A stretch of 64,000 nt of DNA. Source: Pseudomonadota bacterium (lineage in GTDB: Bacteria > Pseudomonadota > Gammaproteobacteria > QQUJ01). The stretch covers positions 1 through 64,000 of the forward strand of contig QQUJ01000006.1 of assembly GCA_008501635.1 (NCBI GenBank), read 5' to 3'. A program made the position numbers and the translations under genes. The notes under the pieces were generated by a model. That model searched no databases. It saw nothing but the letters and a program-made list of their open reading frames with translations, and was not told where the DNA came from. How positions within the stretch are numbered: the stretch's first letter is position 1; every line of letters starts with the position of its first letter. Shown here in pieces: positions 47,429 through 57,642 of the stretch.

Positions 47429-49792
47429 TCACGCCGGAAAACGGATCCTCGACAGAGCGCCAGGTACGGGCGAGCTTTCGGCTTCGACAGGGTCTTCGCG
47501 GAGTATTGGCCGTGAGGCGTTCAGCACCACCAGAATGCTACTCACCGACATGGCAAGGGCGGCCGCCAAGGGGTTGAGATAACCCGTCATCGCCAGCGGG
47601 ATCGCCACCCCGTTGTAGGCAAGCGCCCAACCGAGATTCTGTCGAATACGGTTACGGGTGACGCTGATGAGCTTGAAGGCGTCAAGCACGCGCTCCAGTT
47701 GTTTTCCGGGGATAACGATATCGGCCGCCTCGGCCGCCAAGGCCGTCGGTGCACCGAAGGCGATGCCGAGATCGGCCTCGGCCAGGGCCGGTGCGTCGTT
47801 GCTGCCGTCGCCGATCATCGCCACCCTGCCGCAGGTCTTGAGCTGACGGACCACGGCCGCCTTGGCCTCGGGCGGCACTCCGGCGTGGACTTCATCGGTA
47901 TGTGCCTGATAGCCGTTGGGGTGCTCGGCACCGGTCAGCAGCACCACGCGGCTGAGCCGGCGCAACCGTTCGGCGATCCGCTCCCAGTTCGGGCGGGACT
48001 GGTCACGAGTCAGGATCGCACCCTCGGCACGACCATCCCAGCCGACATAGGAGACCACACCTTCACCGTGACAACTCTGCTCGATGCGGGCCGCGAGCGG
48101 CTCCGGAATCGCCCAGCCCAGGGTCGCAAACAGCGTCCGGCTGCCGACCGCCACGCGCCGGCCGCCGATATTGCCCAACGCACCGCGGCCCGGGTGGGTC
48201 TGAATATCGCTGGCGTTGAGACCCGTATCCAACCGCGCGATAGCCTGGGCAACGGGGTGCGGTGAATAGCGCTCGACAGCCGCGGCATGAACGGCGATTT
48301 CGGGTGGGCCGACCACCTCGACCACGGCCATCTCGCCGCTGGAGAGCGTTCCTGTCTTGTCGATAGCGACGATATCGATATGCGGCTCCTGCTCGAACAG
48401 GTCGGCGCTGGTGACGATGATGCCGCGGTGCAGCGCCGAACTGATGGACGCCGCCGTGGTCAGCGGAATCGCCAGACCGAAGGTGCACGGGCAGGAGACA
48501 ATGAGCGTCGCCAGACTCGCCAGCAACGCCCTCTCGAGCGGGGCACCGCTGATGTAAAACGCGAATCCCACCAGTGCCGCGAGCACCAGCACGGCGGGCA
48601 CGAACACACGCGAGAGCCGGTCTATTTGGCCTTGAACACCGGCACTGGAACTCTGCATGTTCCAGAGGATGCGCGCCAGGTTCGCCATGCGGCTCTCCAC
48701 CTGTGGTCCCGTCTCTATTTCCAGATTGCCCTCGAGCAATACACTGCCGCCGATGACCTGTTCACCCGCGCCACGCGCCATCGGAAACGGCTCACCGGTC
48801 ATGAGTGATTCGTCAATCGCGCCCTGGCCGACGACGAGGGTGCCGTCGACGGGAATGGTCTCCCCCTGACGCACCAGCACGCGATCGCCGGGGAGCAGAT
48901 CATCCAGTTTGCAGACGACGTACTGGCCACCGCGCCGCACGCAGGCCTCGGGCGACCAGGCCTGCATGATGGTGTTGAGTGCCTGGGTGGCGCGCACGCG
49001 CACGCGGCGCTCAAGGTAGCGGCCGATGGTCACCACCGCGACCAGCGTGCTTGCCACTTCGAAATAGAGATCGATGGGATCGTGGAACAATTGAACCACG
49101 CTATAGCCATAGGCCGAGAGGAATGAGAGCGCAACCAGGCAATCCATGTTCAACAGACCGGCGCGCACGCCCGTCCATGCCCCGCGCAGGATGGGCAAAC
49201 CGACGTAGAAAACGACGATGGTGCTCAACACAAACAGGGCGATGGGCGTCACCTGGAAGGCCACCCAGCTGATCGCCTCGTAATCGGCCGGCACCGCAAA
49301 ACCGGCATGGATGGGGTAGATGAACAGGAACGACAACATCATGACGAAGGATGCCAGGGTGCCGCCCGTCAGCATCCGCAGCAGATCCGGTCGCTCGTCG
49401 TACTCCGGTGCCGCCTCATCGCGCAGCCGGGCATGGTAGCCCGAGCGGTTGAGAAGCGTGGGCAGCTCAGCCTCGCTTATCTGGTCAGGGTCGTAGGTAA
49501 TCTTTGCCGTCGAGGTGGCGTAGCTTGAAACCGCCGCGAGCACACCGCGGGCCTTCAGCGCGATTCTTTCGATAAGGAACTCGCAGGAGGCGCAGTGCAT
49601 GCCATCGATCCACAGATAGGCATCCTGCCCCTGAACGGCAGGTGCTGCATCAGGGGTCCGTTGTCGCTGCGCTGCGAACACGGCCTCACCGAAGCAGCGA
49701 TACACCTCACGGCAGCCATAACAGCAGAACTCGTGCGCGTCATCACGTATCGGCGGGTTGGGCGTGGGCAGGCCGCAAAGCGTGCAAGGCAT
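47429..49792 (-). CDS. Copper-type heavy-metal P-type ATPase (FixI/CcoI-like)
   Basis: P1B-ATPase of 787 aa. ATG 49792 with GAGGA upstream is chosen over a TTG start at 49858, which lies in the preceding terminator. Order: N-terminal cysteine region CTLCG and CCYGCREVY, HMA domain with GMHCASCE, eight helices, TGEPFP, the metal-binding SCPCTF, DKTGT and GDGSNDAPAL. The extra N-terminal Cys-rich domain is typical for FixI/CcoI, which supplies copper to heme-copper oxidases. It follows subunit I of the heme-copper enzyme after a terminator, and its job is likely to supply CuA of subunit II or a related cuproprotein. Confidence 0.93.
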   Translation of the reverse strand: MPCTLCGLPTPNPPIRDDAHEFCCYGCREVYRCFGEAVFAAQRQRTPDAAPAVQGQDAYLWIDGMHCASCEFLIERIALKARGVLAAVSSYATSTAKITYDPDQISEAELPTLLNRSGYHARLRDEAAPEYDERPDLLRMLTGGTLASFVMMLSFLFIYPIHAGFAVPADYEAISWVAFQVTPIALFVLSTIVVFYVGLPILRGAWTGVRAGLLNMDCLVALSFLSAYGYSVVQLFHDPIDLYFEVASTLVAVVTIGRYLERRVRVRATQALNTIMQAWSPEACVRRGGQYVVCKLDDLLPGDRVLVRQGETIPVDGTLVVGQGAIDESLMTGEPFPMARGAGEQVIGGSVLLEGNLEIETGPQVESRMANLARILWNMQSSSAGVQGQIDRLSRVFVPAVLVLAALVGFAFYISGAPLERALLASLATLIVSCPCTFGLAIPLTTAASISSALHRGIIVTSADLFEQEPHIDIVAIDKTGTLSSGEMAVVEVVGPPEIAVHAAAVERYSPHPVAQAIARLDTGLNASDIQTHPGRGALGNIGGRRVAVGSRTLFATLGWAIPEPLAARIEQSCHGEGVVSYVGWDGRAEGAILTRDQSRPNWERIAERLRRLSRVVLLTGAEHPNGYQAHTDEVHAGVPPEAKAAVVRQLKTCGRVAMIGDGSNDAPALAEADLGIAFGAPTALAAEAADIVIPGKQLERVLDAFKLISVTRNRIRQNLGWALAYNGVAIPLAMTGYLNPLAAALAMSVSSILVVLNASRPILREDPVEAESSPVPGALSRIRFPA

Positions 49793-49864
49793 GACGGTCC
49801 TCGTGAGGTCAGTGCGCAGCGTCGTCTCTCCGCTGCTGGGACTGTCGGTGGTGTGCAAAACAAC

Positions 49865-49892
49865 AGAGCGTCCGCATCGCTGCGGACGCTCT
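49865..49892 (-). terminator. Intrinsic terminator after heme-copper subunit I
   Basis: Perfect 12-bp stem AGAGCGTCCGCA / TGCGGACGCTCT with a 4-base loop, about 30 bases after the stop at 49922. On the minus strand it is followed by GTTGTTTTGC, a weak U-tract. It separates the operon of subunits II and I from the P-type ATPase. Confidence 0.7.
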
Positions 49893-49921
49893 CATAGGGT
49901 TACAGATCTTGCGCTGGAGAT

Positions 49922-51451
49922 CTACGCCGGTACCTGCTCACCCAGGGGCGTGGAAATCTCGCGAGACTTCATCAGATTGTAGGCATAGACGACCAGAGAT
50001 GCGCCCAGGATCAGCCCGAAGATTACGATCAGATTGCCGTAAAGCATCCAACCCTCCTGGTTCCAATCGGCGAAACGCCGCGGCATGCCGGCGGAACCGG
50101 CCGCCAGCATCGACAGGGCCGCACCTACGCCGCCGATCGTAAAGAGCTTGACGAACCAGGACCCCAGCACGGGATCGAGCTTACGCCCCGTGATCACCGG
50201 GTAGTGGTGATAGAGCACCCCCAGCCACATGGCGGACATCGCCGCGATCACCGTCATGGTATGGCCGCTCTGCCACATCGTGCCATGCAGTACGTACGCC
50301 CAGGCGACGTTCGAGGTCACCATTGCGCTGGCGCCGTCGAGGATATAGAGCAGCCAACCTACCAGCACTGTGATAATGCCCGGCTCCGGCCGCAGGCCGT
50401 GCTTCCAGATCGTGGCGAAGACGGTGAAGATGGTGATCGCCGCGCCGATGCCGGTACCCCAGCTCATGATATTGCCCCAGTAGGAGAGCACGACCGGCTG
50501 ATTGGGGCTCAGGGTGATGAAGTGGTGCAGGAACGAGGTGACCGAGGTGAGCAGCAGGATCCACAACGCCAGATTGGCAAGCTTGTTGCTAAACAGCTTG
50601 CGCGTACCGTCGGCGAGGTAGAGCGGCAGCGTCGCGTACATCGCGCTCGTCACCATCAGCGCCATCACCTCCATCAGGTTGTGGGCGAAGATGTAAAAGC
50701 TGTACTGGAACACCACCGGCTCGGCCGCCCAGGCGGCCATGGACATCGGGATGATCCCGTACAGCGCGGCCACCAGTGTCGTGCCGACCACCACCAGCGG
50801 GGCACCCGTGACCAACAGTACCAGTGTGGCGAGGATCATGCCCAGCATGCCGGGATCGTTCAGAGAACGTGGCGAGAGTAAGAGTTCCTGGCGCTTCTTG
50901 CCGAAAAACATCACTTTGAGCACGAGCAGTGGGTAGAACAGGATCATGCAGGCCAGCACCAGGTAGATGCCGGTGAAGCCCACGATCACCGAGTTCATGC
51001 TCCAGACGCCCATCTGCGCACCCACCAGGGGTAACGGGTACATGACGATGAAACTGACCTTCAGGCCCATCAGCACGGCGACGGTGAGAATCGCTGCACC
51101 GAGATTCATCGTGATGTACACCATTGCCGGCAGCCAGCCGGTGATCGGTTTACCGACGCAACCGGCTACCCGGTGCAGCCCGACTCCCGCCATGAGCTGG
51201 AACGAGAAGGGAAAGACGAGCGCCGCGGCGTGGAGCGTCATGGTTGTATAGTACAGATCGGTGTTGAGCTCGAAGATCTGCGTCGCCGGCATGACGAAGC
51301 CGAGCACACCGGCGACGGCCAGCCAGACGAACGATGTCATGATCATCAGGGCCGGCCAGGCATTGATTTCTTCAAGCCCGGTGCTCTTGTCGACGGTGAA
51401 CATCTTGCCGAAGATCGGTGTGTTCTGAACTAGTGTGCTGGCAATACTCAT
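49922..51451 (-). CDS. Heme-copper oxidoreductase subunit I, NO reductase-like
   Basis: Membrane protein of 509 aa with about 12-13 helices. ATG 51451 has GGAGGAGGA upstream. Ligands by position: His74 (LHAAALVF) for the low-spin heme; His257, His309 and His310 (FLHH) for the second metal; His397 for the high-spin heme; Met399 at the place where oxidases have the second His of GHFH. At the residue four after His257, where oxidases have the cross-linked Tyr (H-P-x-V-Y), this protein has Glu261 (HNLME), as in NorB (HLWVE). This resembles the NorY subunit of the NorSY (sNOR) type found in ammonia oxidisers. Inferred activity: 2 NO to N2O. Could also be a divergent oxidase; not proven. Confidence 0.78.
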   Translation of the reverse strand: MSIASTLVQNTPIFGKMFTVDKSTGLEEINAWPALMIMTSFVWLAVAGVLGFVMPATQIFELNTDLYYTTMTLHAAALVFPFSFQLMAGVGLHRVAGCVGKPITGWLPAMVYITMNLGAAILTVAVLMGLKVSFIVMYPLPLVGAQMGVWSMNSVIVGFTGIYLVLACMILFYPLLVLKVMFFGKKRQELLLSPRSLNDPGMLGMILATLVLLVTGAPLVVVGTTLVAALYGIIPMSMAAWAAEPVVFQYSFYIFAHNLMEVMALMVTSAMYATLPLYLADGTRKLFSNKLANLALWILLLTSVTSFLHHFITLSPNQPVVLSYWGNIMSWGTGIGAAITIFTVFATIWKHGLRPEPGIITVLVGWLLYILDGASAMVTSNVAWAYVLHGTMWQSGHTMTVIAAMSAMWLGVLYHHYPVITGRKLDPVLGSWFVKLFTIGGVGAALSMLAAGSAGMPRRFADWNQEGWMLYGNLIVIFGLILGASLVVYAYNLMKSREISTPLGEQVPA

Positions 51452-51479
51452 TGTATGTCCTCCTCCGCAGTAGATGCGC

Positions 51480-52043
51480 TCAGTTGCTCGCAACTACGGT
51501 TAATTCGTCCTGCATGGCATGGTGAACGATGCCGCAGTATTCGAGGCAGCGAACCTTGTATTTTCCCGGTTCCTTGAACGTATGGACTACCTGAGTCGGA
51601 TTGGTAAGGCCCGGCATGAGTATCATGGTGAAAAGCAATCTGCCGTCAGGATGGTACACAGCGAAACCATGCTGGGTGTCGCTGCTCTTGCCGGAGAAAC
51701 GCACCGGGCTACCGGCCACGATCTCGCGATTGGAGATGTCGTAGGACCAGGATTGCGCGGTCAGCTCGATCTCCTGAACCGGTTCCCCGCTGGTCGCCGC
51801 ATGCGCGGCGGCAATGGTCGGCATGAATCTGAGACTGGCGAGGTTTACGCCGACGAAGACCACGAAGACCACGGTCATCCAGACGCCTTCAAGCTGCGAC
51901 AACTTGTTGCGTGGGGTGGCACTGGGGCCGGGGTCGACGACGCTCTTTCTGCGAATGATCCAGTAAAACATCAGCGCAAACGGGGCGAGCATAAACAGCG
52001 TCATCCAGAATGCGCCCCACCCGGTAAACAGGAAGTCCAGCAT
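51480..52043 (-). CDS. Heme-copper oxidoreductase subunit II with CuA domain
   Basis: Protein of 187 aa. Two membrane helices at about 10-30 and 53-74, then a cupredoxin domain outside. CuA ligands are complete: His125, Cys166, Glu168, Cys170, His174, Met177 (CLEYCGIVHHAM). AGGAGGG lies before the ATG. Subunit II precedes subunit I with 28 bp between them, an operon. CuA takes electrons from a soluble cytochrome c or cupredoxin, so the enzyme is not a quinol type. Gene order II then I is that of NorS-NorY and of B-family oxidases. Confidence 0.88.
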   Translation of the reverse strand: MLDFLFTGWGAFWMTLFMLAPFALMFYWIIRRKSVVDPGPSATPRNKLSQLEGVWMTVVFVVFVGVNLASLRFMPTIAAAHAATSGEPVQEIELTAQSWSYDISNREIVAGSPVRFSGKSSDTQHGFAVYHPDGRLLFTMILMPGLTNPTQVVHTFKEPGKYKVRCLEYCGIVHHAMQDELTVVASN

Positions 52044-52538
52044 ATCTATCCCTCCTCAGTCTTTTCAGTATGCGGGAAACCCTACCGCGCGCGGTATTGG
52101 CAGCTTTATCGCCAATCGCGGGGACTCCCCTTTTATTGTATATGCCCGACCATAGGACGGAGAGATAGCCATAGCAATTAGGACATTCACCTAGTGAGCT
52201 GTCGGTTTTTCCCTAGTTTTCCTACCTCTGGCATCAACTAAATCGTGTTTAAACTCCCTGCGCCGGTGCCGTCAGGCCGCGACGGAACGATCATTGCATA
52301 ACGTAAGTACACCTTCGACCTGCAACCGGCGATCATCACTGCGACGAGTGTGTTTCGGTGACCGTCAAAGCGTGTCGCGACTACCGATTCGGTGCGCCGC
52401 TGCGGCAGTGCAGCACGGGTTGCCGGCATCCAGTTCGTTGGTCTGCTCGAACCGGTCAACCCTGTGCCGGCTTCCCTCTTGCGCGGTTACCCGCTACGGT
52501 TACATCATTTTGGAACGAACAATCTTCTACGAGTGCTT
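52044..52538. other. Divergent regulatory region between heme-copper operon and sensor kinase
   Basis: 495 bp without a clear gene. CCTAGT occurs twice on the same strand (52190-52195 and 52212-52217), 22 bases apart, two helical turns, and could be a regulator site. No good FNR/NnrR-type TTGAT-N4-ATCAA palindrome is seen. The reading frame of the kinase extends to 52392 but without family resemblance. Confidence 0.35.
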
Positions 52539-53831
52539 ATGGAAAGCGATGCGATCTGGTTGGGTGTGGTAGCGCTTGGTTGGCTTTCAACATCGGCGCT
52601 GATCGGATGTGCGGTGCTGATCCTGAATCACCGCGAGGCCGAGCGTCGGATACACGACCAGGAGGTCGCCCACCAGGAGATCACGAAGCGGCTTGAGGAG
52701 AGTGAAACCCGCCTGCGGGCGATCATCGAATCGGAGCCGGAATGCGTAAAGCTGCAAGCTTCCGACGGCACGGTGCTGGAAATAAACCCGGCAGGGCTTA
52801 CGCTGCTCGATGCGGGATCGCCCGCAGAGATCATCGGCAAACCCATCTACAACTTTGTCGCGCCGGATTTCATACCTTTCTACAAAGAAAACATGCGGCG
52901 CGTCTTCTCGGGCGAATCCATGGTCTACGAGTTCAAGTCGATTACGCTCAAGGGTCGGGTCTGCTGGATGGAGACGCACGCAGTTCCGCTGCGCGATGAA
53001 CAAGGCACCGTTTACGCACTGCTCGGCATCACTCGTGACATCACCGAGCACAAGTGGGCGCTGGACCAGGCGCGCCAGCATCAATTGGAATTGGCACGGG
53101 TGGCGCGACTGTCCACGATGGGCGAGATGGCGACCGGGCTGGCCCATGAACTCAACCAACCGCTTGCGGCAATCGCCAATTTTACCCGCGGCTGCATTCA
53201 CCGCCTGCGCAGCGGAAAAGTGGCGCCGACGGAATTGATCGAACCGCTCGAGGAGGTCTGCGAGCAGGCGGAACGCGCCGGAGAAATCATGCGCCACGTG
53301 CGCGATTTTGTGCGTAAAAGCGAACCCCGGATTATTGCGGCCGATATCAATCAGATCGTTCGCAGCGTGGCCAAGTTCGTGGAATTGGAGACGCGGCAAC
53401 AGGACGCGCGGGTGACACTGGAACTGGCGGAAGATCTACCGCAGGTGCAGGCGGACGCCATCATGATCGAACAGGTCATCTGCAATCTGGTCCGCAATGC
53501 GGTCGAAGCGATGGTGGAGTCCAATTCTCCACAACGGGAAATCACCATTTGCACCAAACATCGGGACGCGGGCGATATTCTGGTCGAGGTTGGCGATACG
53601 GGTCCGGGTATAAGCAGATCGATTGCCGACAAGATCTTCGATCAGTTCTTCACCACCAAGCGTGAAGGCGTCGGCATGGGACTCTCCATCAGCCGCTCGA
53701 TCATCGAATCCCACGGCGGGAAGTTGCGTGCACTACCGCAGCCCGACAGCGGAACCGTCTTCACATTTTCATTGCGGACTTTCATACCAGGACAACCCAA
53801 CGATGAGCGGGCCCACCGTATTTATCATTGA
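52539..53831 (+). CDS. PAS-domain sensor histidine kinase (FixL-like architecture)
   Basis: Kinase of 430 aa starting MESDAIWLGVVALGW. One membrane helix at about 6-26, a short coiled coil, a PAS domain at about 50-175 (LRAIIESEPECVKLQ.. ITRDITEHK), and a HisKA domain with GLAHELNQPLAAIANF (His at about 203). The HATPase domain has NLVRNAVEAM, DTGPGIS and GMGLSISRSI. No heme-binding residue can be identified, so the signal is unknown. It overlaps its response regulator by 29 bp. Lies divergent from the NO reductase-like operon and is probably its regulator. Confidence 0.88.
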   Translation: MESDAIWLGVVALGWLSTSALIGCAVLILNHREAERRIHDQEVAHQEITKRLEESETRLRAIIESEPECVKLQASDGTVLEINPAGLTLLDAGSPAEIIGKPIYNFVAPDFIPFYKENMRRVFSGESMVYEFKSITLKGRVCWMETHAVPLRDEQGTVYALLGITRDITEHKWALDQARQHQLELARVARLSTMGEMATGLAHELNQPLAAIANFTRGCIHRLRSGKVAPTELIEPLEEVCEQAERAGEIMRHVRDFVRKSEPRIIAADINQIVRSVAKFVELETRQQDARVTLELAEDLPQVQADAIMIEQVICNLVRNAVEAMVESNSPQREITICTKHRDAGDILVEVGDTGPGISRSIADKIFDQFFTTKREGVGMGLSISRSIIESHGGKLRALPQPDSGTVFTFSLRTFIPGQPNDERAHRIYH

Positions 53832-54414
53832 TGACGATCCAGCCGTCGCACGCAGTCTGCGCTGGCTGATCGAAGCGGTGCAGCTCAATGTGGAACTGTT
53901 CAGCTCGGCACAGGCTTTTCTCGAAGCCTACGACGCGACCACGCCGGGATGCATGGTTCTCGATGTGCGCATTCCCGGATTGAGCGGGCTGGAACTACAG
54001 GAGCAACTGGCGGGAAAATACGCCTACCATGCGCCGATCATCTTCATAACCGGCCACGGCGATGTCAAAATGGCGGTGCGCGCCATCCAGGCAGGCGCAT
54101 TCGACTTCATCGAGAAACCTTTTCGCGATCAGGAACTGCTCGATCGAATCCAGAGGGCGATCATCTTTGACGCGGAACAGCGCGGCAAAATCGCAGAACG
54201 TGTAGAGATTTCAGAACTGTTTGCGACGCTCAGCCCGCGCGAACGCGAAGTCTTCGGCCTCGTTGCCGAAGGGATGTCAAACAAAGCCATCGCCTACGAT
54301 CTCGGCCTGAGCTCCAAAACCGTCGAAGTCCATCGCGCCAAGGTCATGGAAAAGCTGCATGCGCGATCACTTGCCGATCTGGTCAAGATGTCGATGCAGA
54401 TGAAGTCGGGATAA
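53803..54414 (+). CDS. FixJ/NarL-type response regulator
   Basis: Regulator of 203 aa. Receiver domain (about 1-120) with FIIDDD, phospho-Asp in MVLDVRIPG at about residue 53, TGHGDVKMAVRAIQAGAFDFIEKPF, and a LuxR-type helix-turn-helix at the C-terminus (LSPREREVFGLVAEGMSNKAIAYDLGLSSKTVEVHRAKV). ATG 53803 lies inside the kinase 3' end. FixJ-type regulators activate respiratory or stress genes. Confidence 0.93.
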   Translation: MSGPTVFIIDDDPAVARSLRWLIEAVQLNVELFSSAQAFLEAYDATTPGCMVLDVRIPGLSGLELQEQLAGKYAYHAPIIFITGHGDVKMAVRAIQAGAFDFIEKPFRDQELLDRIQRAIIFDAEQRGKIAERVEISELFATLSPREREVFGLVAEGMSNKAIAYDLGLSSKTVEVHRAKVMEKLHARSLADLVKMSMQMKSG

Positions 54415-54420
54415 GGCCGT

Positions 54421-55317
54421 TCAGTACGGCAGATAATGATCGACAAGCAGTGCCGCAAAAAGCAATGACAGGTAGGAGATGGAGTAGCGAAATGTCCGGC
54501 GGGCGGCCGCGTCGCTGTAGCTCAGTTTCATCCGCCATGCCTTGACAACGAACAGGACGCTCAGAACGGCAGCCGATACCAGATACACCCAGCCACTCAT
54601 GCCGATGAAATACGGCAGGGTCGCAACGAGCCCTAATACGATGGTATAGGCCAGAATGCTGTTCAACGTGTATTCGCGCCCCTTCACCACCGGCAACATC
54701 GGCAGTCCCGTACGTGCGTATTCATGGGTCCGATAGAGCGCCAGCGACCAGAAATGCGGCGGCGTCCAGAGAAAGATGACCAGGAACAGCAACCACGCCT
54801 GATACGGCGCCTCTCCGGTCATGGCTGCCCAGCCGAGCACCGGCGGCATCGCGCCTGAAGCGCCGCCGATGACAATGTTCTGCGGTGTCAGCGGTTTGAG
54901 TACGATCGTATAGATGATCGTATACCCCACAAAGGTCGCCAGGGTCAGCCACATCGTCAGCGGGTTCACAAAATAGTAAAGCACACCAAGACCCACGCAG
55001 GCGGTTACGACCAGGAAGAGCAGCGCTTCGATCGATCCCACTTCCCCGCGCGGCAGCGGGCGGCCACGAGTGCGCGCCATCAGCGCATCGATCTTCTGCT
55101 CCACCAGGCAGTTCAACGCCGCTGCCGCTCCGGCTGCCAATGTGATTCCGAAAATCGCCGCCACGAGGACCACCAGAGGCACCATGCCGTCGGTCGCGAG
55201 CAACATCCCAATCGCGGCGCAGAAGATTATCAGCGACACCACGCGCGGTTTTGTCAGGCGAAGATAACGCTGCACAGTGGCACTGGGGCGCGTCCGGGAA
55301 AGTACCGTCTCGGTCAC
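54421..55317 (-). CDS. cyoE: Protoheme IX farnesyltransferase (heme O synthase)
   Basis: Membrane prenyltransferase (298 aa) that farnesylates heme b to heme o. Nine hydrophobic helices. Motifs: [10 protein letters not shown], the conserved [21 protein letters not shown] segment (polyprenyl-diphosphate binding), [30 protein letters not shown], and [18 protein letters not shown]. It is convergent with the response regulator (6 bp gap). Heme o is used by some bo/ba/caa oxidases and its presence suggests the adjacent heme-copper enzyme or another terminal oxidase uses heme O/A. Confidence 0.95.
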   Translation of the reverse strand: MTETVLSRTRPSATVQRYLRLTKPRVVSLIIFCAAIGMLLATDGMVPLVVLVAAIFGITLAAGAAAALNCLVEQKIDALMARTRGRPLPRGEVGSIEALLFLVVTACVGLGVLYYFVNPLTMWLTLATFVGYTIIYTIVLKPLTPQNIVIGGASGAMPPVLGWAAMTGEAPYQAWLLFLVIFLWTPPHFWSLALYRTHEYARTGLPMLPVVKGREYTLNSILAYTIVLGLVATLPYFIGMSGWVYLVSAAVLSVLFVVKAWRMKLSYSDAAARRTFRYSISYLSLLFAALLVDHYLPY

Positions 55318-55685
55318 ATGAATTCCTATCAGTACATTTTCGGCAATCTCAGTCTATTGGCCTCGGTCGGCGATTCAATAAGTAGAAACCGCTAAGGAGT
55401 TAGGTATATGTCCTTACTCCACGAAGTCTCGATGTATGTACTAATAGATAAGGAACCTCTGATCAGTGACTCTGTTGCCCGGAAGCGGCGGTTTCGGTGT
55501 TGGAAAGCTTGGCAATAGCGGGCTATTACCCGCACTTTCCGCCTTGAACTCGCCCCTTCTGTACAGCACTCTCATCTGAACAGACCCAATCAGAGGTTCC
55601 ATGAGGATCGTTCGTTGATTATTCACGATGTCTATGCCAAGGTTTTTTGGAAAACAACTTAAAACACGAAGTCGGAGGAGTTTTT
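55318..55685. other. Upstream region of frmA
   Basis: 368 bp without a gene. It contains the element at 55452-55600 and, before it, AAGGAGTTAGGTATATGTCCTTACTCC (55394-55420), an imperfect palindrome that could be a regulator site. The ribosome site GGAGGAG of frmA lies at 55675-55681. Confidence 0.45.
55452..55600. mobile_element. 149-bp MITE-like element with 12-bp inverted ends
   Basis: GGAACCTCTGAT (55452-55463) and ATCAGAGGTTCC (55589-55600) are perfect terminal inverted repeats enclosing a non-coding 125-bp interior with a small hairpin (GCGGGCTATTACCCGC). The ends resemble those of IS5-group elements, but a target-site duplication is not clear. No transposase. Confidence 0.65.
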
Positions 55686-56795
<1,110 letters not shown>

Positions 56796-56802
56796 GGTGG
56801 CT

Positions 56803-57642
56803 ATGGAACCCATTGAACGCATCAAAGAGTTCGACGGATGGCTGAACCGCTACCAGCACGCATCCGCAAGCTGCCACTGCGACATGACCTTCTCCGTCTA
56901 CCTGCCGCCGGCAGCGAAGTATCGGCGATTACCGGCGGTGTACTGGCTTTCGGGGCTGACCTGTACCGACGATAACTTTCGTACCAAGGCGGGAGCGCAG
57001 CGTTACGCAGCCGAGCACCAGGTGGCCCTGATCATTCCCGATACCAGTCCGCGCGGGGACGATGTACCAGATGAACCGGAGCGCTACGATTTAGGCAAAG
57101 GAGCGGGATTCTACGTCAACGCCACCCGGCCGCCGTGGGCTCGGCACTACAACATGTACGACTATGTGGTGCACGAACTGCCGCAACTGATCGAGGCCGA
57201 GTTTCCGATAGAGCCGGGTAACAAGTCGATCATGGGGCACTCCATGGGTGGCCACGGTGCACTAATCTGCGCGCTGAAGAACCCTGGGGCGTACCGTTCG
57301 GTTTCGGCCTTCGCGCCGATCTGCAATCCCATGCAGTGCAGCTGGGGAGAGGGCTGTTTTGGCGCCTACCTCGGCGCCGACAGGAACGACTGGGAGGAAT
57401 ACGATGCCACCTCCCTGATCGCATCCGGCGCACCCCCTATCGAGCTGCTCATCGATCAGGGTACGGATGACGAGTTTCTGGCCGACCAACTGCACCCGCA
57501 AAATCTCAGGGAGGAATGCGAGCGGAAGAACTTTCCACTGCAACTGCGCATGCAGCCCGGGTACGATCACAGCTATCACTTCATCGCCACGTTTATCGGG
57601 GAGCACATCGCCTATCACGCCGAGAACCTTCGCACCCGTTAG
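56803..57642 (+). CDS. fghA: S-formylglutathione hydrolase
   Basis: Esterase-D family serine hydrolase (279 aa), releases formate and glutathione. The nucleophile is in GHSMGGHGA at about residue 145; catalytic Asp and His of the alpha/beta hydrolase are in LLIDQGTDDEFL and DHSYHFI. ATG 56803 is chosen; a GTG at 56797 is possible. Works in sequence with frmA, and formate can be oxidised further for energy. Confidence 0.95.
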   Translation: MEPIERIKEFDGWLNRYQHASASCHCDMTFSVYLPPAAKYRRLPAVYWLSGLTCTDDNFRTKAGAQRYAAEHQVALIIPDTSPRGDDVPDEPERYDLGKGAGFYVNATRPPWARHYNMYDYVVHELPQLIEAEFPIEPGNKSIMGHSMGGHGALICALKNPGAYRSVSAFAPICNPMQCSWGEGCFGAYLGADRNDWEEYDATSLIASGAPPIELLIDQGTDDEFLADQLHPQNLREECERKNFPLQLRMQPGYDHSYHFIATFIGEHIAYHAENLRTR

